Below are positions 55,492 to 63,789 of a stretch of 64,000 bases of DNA, one piece after another. The notes under the pieces are model-generated. The model was not told where the DNA came from, searched no databases, and was given only the letters and a program-made list of their open reading frames with translations. Position numbers and translations under genes: made by a program. This DNA comes from Antribacter gilvus (GTDB lineage Bacteria > Actinomycetota > Actinomycetes > Actinomycetales > Cellulomonadaceae): assembly GCF_003946865.1 (NCBI RefSeq), contig NZ_QXTH01000001.1, positions 124,001-188,000 of the forward strand, given 5' to 3'. The stretch's first letter is position 1. Every line of letters starts with the position of its first letter.

Positions 55492-55708
55492 CGGGAGCCT
55501 CCCTGCCGAGGTGATCGCCGTGCCGTCTGTGAAGCATTCTGCTGCGGTGGCTCGGGGCAGCCCGCAGCGGTGCTCGAGCGTCCCGAAGGACGATCGAAGA
55601 CGTCTGGGGTCCAGCGAGGATGGCCCCTGCCGGCCATCCACAACCAGGAAACCGCACCCCGGGCTGATCCGCACGCCGAGACGGTCCACAGGGCGGGTGA
55701 GTCCCGGA

Positions 55709-56530
55709 TCAGGGGTTGCAGCGGGCCGCGAGGACGCTCATCAGCCCCACGTCGGGTCGCCAGGGCTCAAGGTTCCAGGTGGCCTTGTCGGGGGCGCCGA
55801 TCGCGTGGCAGGTGAGCTGGTCCAGCATGGTCGTGCTCTGCGCCTCGGGCTCGGCCGCGCCCAGCTCGGCGGCGAGGAGCTCCACGCCGGCCTCGCCCGC
55901 GGTGCGGGCCCACGTCGTCGGCTCGACGGCCAGCGACCGCCCGCCCTCCCGGTCGCCCCAGGTAGCCGCAGCGAGGGCGGTGCCCGCCCCCGTGAGCACC
56001 ACGCTGCCCGACGTCGCCCCGCCCTCCTCGGCGGACGCCGTCACCTCCGCGCGGCCCGGCTCGGGCACCGCCGTCCGGGTGGTCGCGAGGGAGTCGGGTG
56101 GCGCGATGCCCGCGACCGGCGTGCCTGCGTCGTCGAGCACGGTGAGGCTCCCGTCGGTGTGGGCGACCAGGCTGCCGGGCCCGCCGAGGCGGACGGACAC
56201 CGGGAGGTCCGCGACGAGAGTCACGACGTCGGCGTCCGTGCCGGGCGGCGCCTCGAGCGTCGGCGCGCTGATCGTCAGGGTGGTCCCGCCGAGGAGCACC
56301 TGGTGCTCGACGACGGACGCTGCGGCGTCTGCCGACGCGGAAGGCGTGGCGCTCGGAGAAGGGTGGGCGGGCCGGGCCGTAGCGGCCGTAGCGGCCGGCG
56401 GGGCCGTAGCGGTCGGCGGGGCCGGCGGGGCCGGCGACTCGGTCCCGGTGCACGCGGCAAGGAGCAGGCAGCACGCGGCGGACGAGAGCAGCAGGGGCAG
56501 CGATCGGGCTGCCGTCCGGACGGATCTCAC
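55709..56530 (-). CDS. secreted DUF2599 lipoprotein
   Basis: 273 residues from GTG at 56530; the start has no clear ribosome site. The N-terminus is a lipoprotein signal (SAACCLLLAACTG) with Cys27 as likely anchor. A Pro/Ala/Thr-rich spacer follows. The C-terminal domain carries VEPTTWARTAGEAGVELL, MLDQLTCHAIGAPDKATWNL and EPWRPDVG with a final Cys, matching DUF2599, found in mycobacterial and other actinobacterial exported proteins. Function unknown. It is divergent from the DUF222 remnant. Confidence 0.8.
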   Translation of the reverse strand: MRSVRTAARSLPLLLSSAACCLLLAACTGTESPAPPAPPTATAPPAATAATARPAHPSPSATPSASADAAASVVEHQVLLGGTTLTISAPTLEAPPGTDADVVTLVADLPVSVRLGGPGSLVAHTDGSLTVLDDAGTPVAGIAPPDSLATTRTAVPEPGRAEVTASAEEGGATSGSVVLTGAGTALAAATWGDREGGRSLAVEPTTWARTAGEAGVELLAAELGAAEPEAQSTTMLDQLTCHAIGAPDKATWNLEPWRPDVGLMSVLAARCNP

Positions 56531-56576
56531 CGGACCATTGTCTGGGGTGGCACGCGTCGGTGGCGGTCGCTACAGT

Positions 56577-56592
56577 TCGAACATGCGTTCGA
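56577..56592. promoter_or_regulatory. perfect LexA SOS box over the DUF222 start codon
   Basis: TCGAAC-ATGC-GTTCGA is an exact match to the mycobacterial SOS box TCGAAC-N4-GTTCGA, extended one base each side to 18. The N4 spacer contains the ATG at 56583. LexA bound here would cover the start of the gene. 13E12-family genes with SOS boxes are known in Mycobacterium tuberculosis. Confidence 0.8.
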
Positions 56593-57386
56593 ACAAGGCA
56601 ATGGTGACTCGGGCCCGCACGGGCCATCCTGTTCCCGCGCTCGCCCATGCGGGTGCGGTGTCGGGGGTCGCGGCCGGTTTCGCGTCCCTCACCGAGGCGG
56701 TCGAGGCCGTGACGGCGATCGACTCCCTCCTCGCCTCCCTGGCGGCGTCGCGGGCGGTGCTCGTCGAGTCCGTCCGGGTGTGGGCGGACGAGCGTCCGGA
56801 GCTGTCCGGCCACGAAGAACCCGGGACCGGCAACCCTGCTCCGGGGGCGGGCGACGCCGCTGAGAGCGCCGCCGACGGCGTCGAGCCGGAGGACGCCATC
56901 CTGCCGCCCGTCCTCGTGGAGGCGCTCGCCGCGGCCCTGCGGATCCCGGAGGGCTCGGTGCTGGCGCTGGCCGAGGAGTCGCGCGCGCTCGTCCACGAGC
57001 ACCCGCGCACGCTGGCGGCACTGCGGGGCGGTCGCATCACCTACGGCCACGCCCAGACGATCCTGGGCTATACCGACGGCCTCCACCGCACCGCGCGGAC
57101 GGCGCTGGAGACGCGGCTGCTCAAGCGGTCGCAGTCGTGCACGGTGGCCGAGCTGAGCGTCGTCGCGCGGACGGAGCGTGAGCGTCGGCTGCCGCCGGCG
57201 CTGCCGCCGGCGCAGGAGGGGGAGCGACCGGTCCGGCGAGCGGCACGGCCGCCGCACCGGGTCGTTGCCCGCTCACGTGACGTGGGCCAGTGGCCCGCTC
57301 AGCGGCGCCGCCAGAGGTCGTCCCAGGCCGGGAGCGCACCCGTCTCCGCGACCGCGGGCTCGGAGGGCGCAGCCGGCGCGTCGTAG
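56583..57386 (+). pseudogene. truncated DUF222 (13E12-type HNH endonuclease family) gene
   Basis: The frame opens at ATG 56583 and reads 267 residues. The first 200 resemble the DUF222 N-terminal domain (FASLTEAVEAVTAIDSLLAS, LALAEESRALVHEHPRTLAA, LRGGRITYGHAQTILGYTDG). After about 57190 similarity stops: the rest is Arg-rich low complexity and runs into the convergent DUF1851 gene, overlapping its last 88 bases. The usual second half and the HNH motif are missing, so the gene is 3' truncated. It may be untranslated or give a short product. An SOS box overlies its start. Confidence 0.75.
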
Positions 57387-58234
57387 TAGCCGACCGGTGC
57401 CGGGACCGTCGCGTACGCGCCCGTGGCGGTGACGGCCGGAGCCTGGCCCGCCCAGCCGTCGTGCTGCGCGTACGGGTCCGCCGGGTACGTGGCGTACGGA
57501 TCGGTCTCGTGCGCGGGAGCCCGGTGGCTCGCGTCGTCCTGCGCGGGCGGGATGGTGGCGTGCCGGCCGGTCGGCATCGCGGGATAGGCGCCGGCGGCGT
57601 AGGCGCCGTCCATCACGACGGGCTGGGACGACGTGCCGTAGGTGTCCGCCGGGGGCGCGTACCGCTCGTACTGCCGGGCGGGGTCGAGCGGGTGGGCGCC
57701 GCCGTAGCCGGTGCCGTCGGCGTAGCCGGTGCCCTCCTGCCAGGCCGAGGCCCAGGCGTCGGTGAGGTGGTCCACCGTGCCGGCACCGACGGCGTCGGGC
57801 ACCGTGTGCCGGTTGCCCGCGCGGAGCTGCTCATGGAGCTGCCCGGCCCAGTTCATCGCGAGTGCGAAGCGCGCGGACACCACCGTGTCGATGGACATGT
57901 CACCGCCGGAGGCGGGGTGCGGATTGAAGGTGAACACCTCGTCGGCGGCGAGCCGGTGACCGCGGTGCGTGGCCTCCTGGACGAGATCGGCGAGCAGGAA
58001 GGTCGCCTGCCCTTCCGGGGTCTCGAGCTCGGCGTACATGTCGACGGCGGTGGACCATCTCAGCTCGAGCGTGCCCTCGACAGCGTCCAGGAACCACCAG
58101 CCCTCGAGCGACTCCAGGAACACGTCGCCGAAGCACGTGGTGAAACGTGGAGTCTTGCCGTTGATCCCCAGCCACCGCCATGAAGCAAGCCCGAACTCGA
58201 AGGACTCTCGCGAGAAAGTTCGGAGCATTTGCAT
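57299..58234 (-). CDS. DUF1851 (Tdi1-like) protein with Tyr/Pro/Ala-rich tail
   Basis: 311 residues from ATG at 58234 (another ATG two codons later). Residues 1-165 match DUF1851, the C-terminal fold of T6SS immunity protein Tdi1 and many standalone actinobacterial proteins: FTTCFGDVFLESLEGWWFLD, GTLELRWSTAVDMYAELET, FLLADLVQEATHRGHRLAAD and ARFALAMNWAGQLHEQLRAG. A long low-complexity tail with repeats such as DPYATYPADPYAQHD follows. No toxin gene lies next to it. Function unknown; interference immunity cannot be claimed. Confidence 0.8.
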   Translation of the reverse strand: MQMLRTFSRESFEFGLASWRWLGINGKTPRFTTCFGDVFLESLEGWWFLDAVEGTLELRWSTAVDMYAELETPEGQATFLLADLVQEATHRGHRLAADEVFTFNPHPASGGDMSIDTVVSARFALAMNWAGQLHEQLRAGNRHTVPDAVGAGTVDHLTDAWASAWQEGTGYADGTGYGGAHPLDPARQYERYAPPADTYGTSSQPVVMDGAYAAGAYPAMPTGRHATIPPAQDDASHRAPAHETDPYATYPADPYAQHDGWAGQAPAVTATGAYATVPAPVGYYDAPAAPSEPAVAETGALPAWDDLWRRR

Positions 58235-58355
58235 GTGCGAATCAAACCACCTTGTGGTATGGATGTGAAACCCCCTGGTCAGAGGCGGTTTCGTGCGCTG
58301 AGGCGACCATTCCGAGGGCTATGGAAAACGTATCGATTCGCCGATTTACCCCGGT

Positions 58356-58386
58356 GTGTCCCACGCAACACCGTGGCGTGGGACAC
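58356..58386. terminator. inverted repeat in the 232-base gap after the large secreted-protein gene
   Basis: GTGTCCCACGC (58356-58366) pairs perfectly with GCGTGGGACAC (58376-58386). It lies downstream of the minus-strand secreted-protein gene, so termination is likely. The remaining gap (58235-58466) is AT-richer and probably holds the DUF1851 promoter; nothing else is clear. Confidence 0.6.
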
Positions 58387-58466
58387 GGCACAGGCTACGG
58401 CGCGCGCCAAGGGACGCCCATGGCACCGTCAACCGCTGCGTCGCCTCCGAGGGCCTCGCCGTGCGG

Positions 58467-61154
58467 TCACGGGGCCAGCGCCAGGTGGACCCGCACCTCG
58501 ATCTCGCCTGAAGCGTCCTGGGCCGTCACGTCCACGCCGTCGGGGGAGCGCAGGCTGTCGAGCGGTACCAGGGCGTCCACCACGGCCGGGCGCGAGTCCC
58601 CGGCGGGCGCCGACCAGGCAGGACACCGCTGGTAGCTCCGCGTCGGGTCGTACGTCGCGCCGCCGTCGCGCACGGTCACCTCCGCCTGGACGTGGACCAG
58701 GTCGGCGAGGTCGACCTCGCGGTGGTCGAGGAGCGCGACGCCGGTGGCTCCGGTGCAGTAGCCCTCGCGGTAGTCGTGGGGCATGAGCTGCACGCCGTCC
58801 ACCTTCAGGGAGAACGGCTCGAGCAGCATCGTGGGCGTCTCCGGCCCGTCGACCCCGTCGCCCTGCCGGACGGTGACCGAGCCGCGGACCGTCGCCGGGA
58901 ACCCGGGCGTGCGGAGCACCGCGTTCCAGTACCGGGGCGGACGCTGGTCGGTGCCGTACGCGGCGACGCGCCCCTCGTTGTCGGTCAAGGTCACCGCGAC
59001 CTCGTAGGTCGTGCCGCTGCACACGTTCGCGAAGGTCAGGCGGGACGTGCCCTCGATCCGGCCCTCCAGGAGCGTCACCCGTCCCTCGCGGTCGCACTCG
59101 CCGAGGATCTCGGCGCGGTAGGCAGCGGGCCGGTCGGTCCGGAGGTCGACGGTGATCGCACCGGCCGCCGAGTCGAAGGCCGGGACCATCCGGGTGTCGA
59201 GCTGTGGCAGCTCCGCGAGGACGGGCGTGCCCACGTGCTGCACGAGCGGGCCCACCGCCCAGTCCTGCTGCCCGTTGGTGCTCCCGTGGACCCACTCGAC
59301 CCGGATGAGCACCGAGCCGGCGGCGCGCGGGGTCGGCTCGTCGCAGCCTCCGAACGAGCTGCCGCAGATGGTGCCCCCGTCCCTCGGCCGCTCGAGGCTG
59401 AGCGTGTACCACTCGACCTCCGGCAGGCGGCAGCCGGCGTCGCAGCCGAACCCGGCGACGGGGAGCGCCGCCCGCGCGGTGTACGACCCGCCGTTGCCGT
59501 CCACCCGGGCCCACAGCACCGGCGTCTGGTTCAGGACGACGCCGGACGTGCCGTCAAGGTCGCTCTGGTCGCACAGGGACCCGCCGGTGGGCGCCTCGAT
59601 CTCGAAGGTGCGCTGCTCGTACAGGCGGGGGTCCCGGGTGAGCTGCGCGCACCTGCCGGCGTTGCGGGTGCTCACGCCCACCCGCACCTGCTCGATGCCG
59701 TGCCCGGGATGCACCGTGGCCCGGTGCCAGGTGATGACGGGCAGCAGCCGGTCGGGGGTGGACAGCACCACGCTCTCCAGGGACGACGCGCGACCCTCGA
59801 AGGAGGCGCGCGACCGGTCCACCGCGGTGAGGCAGACCACCACCTGGGTCCCTTCCGAGGCGAGGAACGCCACCGACGTGCGCCGGTTGAACTCCAGGCC
59901 GAACCCGCCGCGCTGGAGGGTCTCGGCCGGAACCTCGACCGTGCTGGGCTCAGCCAGGCGGGCCAGCCGCGCCCGGGTGCCGCGGTCCTCGGGGTCGCAG
60001 TCGAGGGGGTCCTCGGGAGCGACCCGGTAGGCGACGAGCTCGGCCTGCTCGGCCGTCGTGTGCGCGAGCGACGCGAACACGACGTTCTGGCCGACCGTCA
60101 GCACCCGCGACGGCGGTCGTCCGAGCTCCGCGCCGGGCAGCACCAGGTCGTCGATCCGCAGCTGCTCGCCGGACTCCGTCGTGGCGACGGACTCCACCTC
60201 GTACACCACCCCGGGCTCCAGCCGGTCGAGGACCGTGCAGTGCTTGAGCACCGTGTACGGTCCGCCGCTCGGGTGCGGCGGGTCGGCCACGAAGCGGTCG
60301 CGCTCTTCCCCGCCCGTCCAGGTCAGGATCCGCCGGGCCTCGGTGGGCCGGCCCTCGGGCCAGTAGCTCACCCTCAGCTCGACGGGGAGGTTGGTGCCGA
60401 CCGCGAACTGCACCCGGTCCGGCCCCGTCTCTCGCTCGGGGCACATCAGCCCCGCCGAGTCCGGCCCGCCCACCGGCGGACGCACCAGCGAGTAACCGGT
60501 CAGCGGGGGCAGGTCGGTGGAGGCGAGGACTGTCGATTGCACGCCGCCAGGACAGCCGGTCGCCTCGGCGCCGGTGGCGCAGGGGTCGCCGACCGGGTCG
60601 AGCGCGGAGACGCCTGCGACCGTCCCGGGGTCGGCCGCCTCGGCCAGGCCCGCCAAGGTCGCCAGCACCTCGGGTGCCAGGAACAGCCCTGGGCCCGACG
60701 GCGACCCGCTCGCCGCCGCGGTCGGGTCACCGCCGGCGGCGGGCGGCGCGGTGGGGTCGCCCGGCATTGACGGGTCTGCCGACGTGACGGCTGTCCCGGC
60801 GGGGTCCGCCGGGCCGGTCGTCGCGGCCGGGTCCGGCTCGGCGAAGTCGCCGCCCGGTGGCAGCGGCACATCGACGAAGCCGGTCACCTCGCTGGTGACG
60901 GGCTCCGGCACGTCGTCGCCCTCGGCGGGCGGGGGCGGTGCCTCCGGGCCCGTGGCGGCGGGTGCGAGCACCGGCACGGCCACGGTCTCGGTGCCCGACG
61001 ACGCCGCGCCCGCCCAGGGCTCCGACGTCGCCTCGGGCGCGGGGTCGCCCCCGGCGAGGGCACCAGCCACGAACGCGCTGGTCACCGCCAGAGCGGCCAC
61101 GCCGGCGACCCCGGCGACGCGCTGCAGGACAGGGCGGGAGAGGAGCTTCTTCAT
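58467..61154 (-). CDS. large secreted protein of unknown function
   Basis: 895 residues from ATG at 61154; a GTG at 61163 would overlap the previous gene. A basic start and hydrophobic helix (MKKLLSRPVLQRVAGVAGVA then ALAVTSAFVAGALAG) export it. About 130 residues of Pro/Ala/Asp-rich sequence come next, then a long beta-rich region with many cysteines, for example AGFGCDAGCRLPEVEWYTLS and GGTICGSSFGGCDEPTP. No sorting signal or enzyme motif is seen. I do not recognise the family. It is the last gene of an ECF sigma/membrane protein operon and thus probably belongs to an envelope response. Confidence 0.65.
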   Translation of the reverse strand: MKKLLSRPVLQRVAGVAGVAALAVTSAFVAGALAGGDPAPEATSEPWAGAASSGTETVAVPVLAPAATGPEAPPPPAEGDDVPEPVTSEVTGFVDVPLPPGGDFAEPDPAATTGPADPAGTAVTSADPSMPGDPTAPPAAGGDPTAAASGSPSGPGLFLAPEVLATLAGLAEAADPGTVAGVSALDPVGDPCATGAEATGCPGGVQSTVLASTDLPPLTGYSLVRPPVGGPDSAGLMCPERETGPDRVQFAVGTNLPVELRVSYWPEGRPTEARRILTWTGGEERDRFVADPPHPSGGPYTVLKHCTVLDRLEPGVVYEVESVATTESGEQLRIDDLVLPGAELGRPPSRVLTVGQNVVFASLAHTTAEQAELVAYRVAPEDPLDCDPEDRGTRARLARLAEPSTVEVPAETLQRGGFGLEFNRRTSVAFLASEGTQVVVCLTAVDRSRASFEGRASSLESVVLSTPDRLLPVITWHRATVHPGHGIEQVRVGVSTRNAGRCAQLTRDPRLYEQRTFEIEAPTGGSLCDQSDLDGTSGVVLNQTPVLWARVDGNGGSYTARAALPVAGFGCDAGCRLPEVEWYTLSLERPRDGGTICGSSFGGCDEPTPRAAGSVLIRVEWVHGSTNGQQDWAVGPLVQHVGTPVLAELPQLDTRMVPAFDSAAGAITVDLRTDRPAAYRAEILGECDREGRVTLLEGRIEGTSRLTFANVCSGTTYEVAVTLTDNEGRVAAYGTDQRPPRYWNAVLRTPGFPATVRGSVTVRQGDGVDGPETPTMLLEPFSLKVDGVQLMPHDYREGYCTGATGVALLDHREVDLADLVHVQAEVTVRDGGATYDPTRSYQRCPAWSAPAGDSRPAVVDALVPLDSLRSPDGVDVTAQDASGEIEVRVHLALAP

Positions 61155-61159
61155 GGCGA

Positions 61160-62203
61160 TCACACCAGACAGTTGACGAAGACGGTGACTTCTCGCGGTG
61201 CGCTCTGGTTGCCCGCCTGGTCGCGGGCCACCGCCGAGAACGTGACGTTGCCGTACGTTCCGGCGGGCATGGCGAGGTCGAAGCGCCACCCGCCCGCGGT
61301 CGCCCACATCTCGGTGGTTCCCGTCGTCGCTCCGGACCAGCTGAGCGACACGCCCCGGACGCCGACGGCGTCGCTCGCGGAGACGATCACCGTGCTCGTG
61401 CTGTCCGGCGAGTAGACGGGGCAGGTCGCCGGGTCGGCCGTCATCGCCGAGATCATCGGCGCCGTCGAGTCCCCCGGAGGAGGCGGAGGAGGCGGGGGCT
61501 GCGGGGCAGGCGGCGGCGGAGGCGCGGGCGTCGGCGGTCCGGGTGCGGGCGGGGGTGTCGGCGTCGGGCGGCCCGGCCGGGGTGTCGCCGTCGTCGACGG
61601 GGAAGGCGTCGGCGAGGGCGTGGCGTCCGGTGCTTCCGAAGGAGCCTCCGAGGGCACCGCCGAGGGCGAGGCGAGCGCCATGGCGGCCTCGGCGCAGCCC
61701 GCCACGGGCAGGTCCTCGATCGGGGACTCGTCCGCGTCGGCGGTCACGACGGACGCGGGCAACCACACGACCGACGCGCGGTCGTGCGGGCTGCGCACCG
61801 CCACGTGGGCGGAGTCCGCGCTCCGGGCCACGACGAGCACCCGCTCGCCCGCCTGGAGGTCCGCGGCGCCGGTCCGGCCGGGGCACAGCCCTGCGGAGAC
61901 GCCGTGGTCCGGTACGAGGAGAGGCAGTCCGGTGGTGGTGCCGCCGTCGGACCCCACGGCCCCGAGCAGACCGCTCGCGCCCACGACCGACCCGGCCACG
62001 ACCGCGACCAGCCCGGCGCCCAGCCAGGGCAGCAGGCTGCGGGGGCCGCCCCAGCCGGGGGCGGTCGACGACGCGGCGGCGGCGCCCGTGTCGCCCGCGG
62101 CGACGCGCTGCCGCACGGCGTCCGCGACCCCAGCGGGGTCGCCGTGCTGCGCGGTGCGCGCGAAGGACTCCCGCAGCAGGTCGTCCAGCGAGGTGTCAGC
62201 CAC
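61160..62203 (-). CDS. membrane-anchored partner of the ECF sigma factor (putative anti-sigma)
   Basis: 347 residues from GTG at 62203 behind a strong GGAAGGAGG. A cytoplasmic N-terminus (about 1-57; DTSLDDLLRESFARTAQHGD) comes before one membrane helix (LPWLGAGLVAVVAGSVVGAS). Outside are an SH3b-like segment, a very long proline run and an Ig-like domain (SASDAVGVRGVSLSW, VARDQAGNQSAP). It lacks the HxxxCxxC zinc anti-sigma motif. It overlaps the sigma gene by eight bases, so an anti-sigma role follows from layout only. Confidence 0.7.
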   Translation of the reverse strand: MADTSLDDLLRESFARTAQHGDPAGVADAVRQRVAAGDTGAAAASSTAPGWGGPRSLLPWLGAGLVAVVAGSVVGASGLLGAVGSDGGTTTGLPLLVPDHGVSAGLCPGRTGAADLQAGERVLVVARSADSAHVAVRSPHDRASVVWLPASVVTADADESPIEDLPVAGCAEAAMALASPSAVPSEAPSEAPDATPSPTPSPSTTATPRPGRPTPTPPPAPGPPTPAPPPPPAPQPPPPPPPPGDSTAPMISAMTADPATCPVYSPDSTSTVIVSASDAVGVRGVSLSWSGATTGTTEMWATAGGWRFDLAMPAGTYGNVTFSAVARDQAGNQSAPREVTVFVNCLV

Positions 62204-62723
62204 GGTGGTCCTCCTTCCGCAGCCGCGCCGCCAAGGCCTTCCTGGCCCGGAACAGCTGTGTCTTGACCGTCCCGGTGCTCACGCCCAGGCCCGCCGCGAT
62301 CTGCTCCACCGGCTGGTCGAGCAGGTAGTGGAGCACGCAGACCTGGCGCTGCCGGTCGGGGAGCGCGGCGAGCGCGCGGGCCACGTCCACGTCGACGGCG
62401 TCGGACGCCCCCGTCACCGGGCCCACGGCCGTGGCGGCCTCGACCCGGGCGCCGATGCGGTGCAGGGCCCGCGACTCCGCGTCACGCGACCGCCGCAGGT
62501 CTCTGGCGCGGTTGCTGGCCACCACGGTGATCCACGCGGCGAGGTTCTCGACAGGCCTGGACGGCGGCTTCGCCAGGAAACCCACGAGGGCGTCCTGGAC
62601 GGCGTCGGCCGCGTCCTGCGGGCTGCCGGTGATCAGACCGACCGCAGCGACGACCTTCGGGTACTCGCGCGCGACGAAGGCATCCAGGTCGACCTGGGCC
62701 TCTCCCGCCACGACTGTGCTCAC
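62196..62723 (-). CDS. ECF-type RNA polymerase sigma factor
   Basis: 175 residues from GTG at 62723. Region 2 is AFVAREYPKVVAAVGLITGS with DAADAVQDALVGFLAK and the -10-melting NLAAWITVVASNRARDLRRS; region 4 is LAALPDRQRQVCVLHYLLDQ then VEQIAAGLGVSTGTVKTQLF. Length and lack of regions 1 and 3 mark an ECF (SigE-like) factor. Its gene has an ECF-type promoter right before the start codon and is coupled to a membrane protein and a secreted protein. Confidence 0.92.
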   Translation of the reverse strand: MSTVVAGEAQVDLDAFVAREYPKVVAAVGLITGSPQDAADAVQDALVGFLAKPPSRPVENLAAWITVVASNRARDLRRSRDAESRALHRIGARVEAATAVGPVTGASDAVDVDVARALAALPDRQRQVCVLHYLLDQPVEQIAAGLGVSTGTVKTQLFRARKALAARLRKEDHRG

Positions 62724-62731
62724 ATGGCCTC

Positions 62732-62760
62732 GACGTGTGAGGAGGCCCGTCAGGTTGACA
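62732..62760 (-). promoter_or_regulatory. ECF-type autoregulatory promoter
   Basis: On the minus strand TGTCAACC (62760-62753) is followed after 17 bases by CGTC (62735-62732), the classic AAC/CGTC ECF pattern. The GTG start follows eight bases later, implying a leaderless mRNA. Confidence 0.5.
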
Positions 62761-62849
62761 CGGCCTGGAGAGCCACATGATGGCGTGGGCGCTGGGGACT
62801 CGTCCCAGGGTGACGGGTGATTACGCGGGTGGACCTGAGGTCGCCGCCA

Positions 62850-63536
62850 TCAGGAGGCGACGAGCTCCTCGAGCGCGACGTCGGTCCCGGTCACCGTGAT
62901 GCGGACGGAGCCGTCGGCGACCTCGACCGCGTCCAGCGCGACGCCCTCGGGCAGCGTGAGCGAGACCTCGATGCCCGTGAGGAGGTCGGCGACCGCGCCG
63001 GGCAGGTCCTCGACCGGGCGGGGGCCGGAGCCTGTGTCGACGGAGACGACGTCGAGAGCGAGCGTGCCGGCGTCGGACACCCGGGGGCTGCCCGCGACCG
63101 CCAGCGGCAGCCCGAGGACGGTGCCCGACAGGACCAGGGTGTCGCCCTCCGTGCCGAGGTCGCCCGCGAGGCCGGACTGCTCCTGCAGCGCCTGCTCCAG
63201 ATCGTCCACAGCGAGGAGGCCCGAGGCGGTCCCGGTCGCGACGGGGTAGGGCGGCGAGATGCCCACGCCGCGCGCGTCGATCGTGAGGTCGGTGATCGTG
63301 TAGCCGCCGAACGACGCAGTGCCGGCCGCGCCGGTCACGTGCGTCAGCTCGCCCTGTGCGACCTGGGTGAGGAACGGGAACCCGGTGATGTCGAGGCTCG
63401 CCCCCGTGACCTCGGCCTCCTGCTCGAAGGCCTGGACCGCGGCGCTCTCCGCGGTTCGCACAGCGACGCGGTCGCCCACCACCAGCACGGCGGCGAGTGC
63501 GACCAGCGTCACGAGCCATCCCAGAGCACGTCTCAC
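62850..63536 (-). CDS. DUF2993 (LmeA-like) exported lipid-binding protein
   Basis: 228 residues from GTG at 63536 (GTG at 63545 also possible). An N-terminal helix (LGWLVTLVALAAVLVVGDRV) exports or anchors it. ESAAVQAFEQEAEVTGASLD, ITGFPFLTQVAQGELTHVTG and YTITDLTIDARGVGI are typical of DUF2993, whose mycobacterial member LmeA binds phospholipid and helps lipomannan elongation. A similar envelope role is likely. It is separate from the sigma operon by a 126-base gap. Confidence 0.87.
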   Translation of the reverse strand: MRRALGWLVTLVALAAVLVVGDRVAVRTAESAAVQAFEQEAEVTGASLDITGFPFLTQVAQGELTHVTGAAGTASFGGYTITDLTIDARGVGISPPYPVATGTASGLLAVDDLEQALQEQSGLAGDLGTEGDTLVLSGTVLGLPLAVAGSPRVSDAGTLALDVVSVDTGSGPRPVEDLPGAVADLLTGIEVSLTLPEGVALDAVEVADGSVRITVTGTDVALEELVAS

Positions 63537-63703
63537 GGGCGCCACCCTACGGGGTGTGGGTAGGCGTTCCCAGGGTGCGGCAGGGTCATAGAGGCCGCTG
63601 CCGCGGCCGACGTGTCGGCTCGACGGGGTGTGCGGGTTGGAGGCCGACGGCGGGGTTGTGGACGACGTGGTTGTCCACATCTTTGCAGGTCAGCGAGCGA
63701 AAA

Positions 63704-63717
63704 GAACGCTTGTTCGA
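63704..63717. promoter_or_regulatory. LexA SOS box near the right edge
   Basis: GAAC-GCTT-GTTCGA fits the SOS core GAAC-N4-GTTC with a perfect right half. It lies 72 bases before the last partial gene. Confidence 0.6.
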
Positions 63718-63789
63718 TAGGCTGTGAGGGTCGGGCAGGGGGCCCGGCGGGGCCGCTTCGCGGCCCGTTCCGGTCGCTGGGGGGTGGTC

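Noticed and set aside
63656-63679. DnaA-box-like TTGTCCACA with a nearby inverted GTGGAC
   Set aside because: A single box, without a cluster, AT-rich region or dnaA/dnaN genes nearby, does not support an origin. Reported only as a coincidence.
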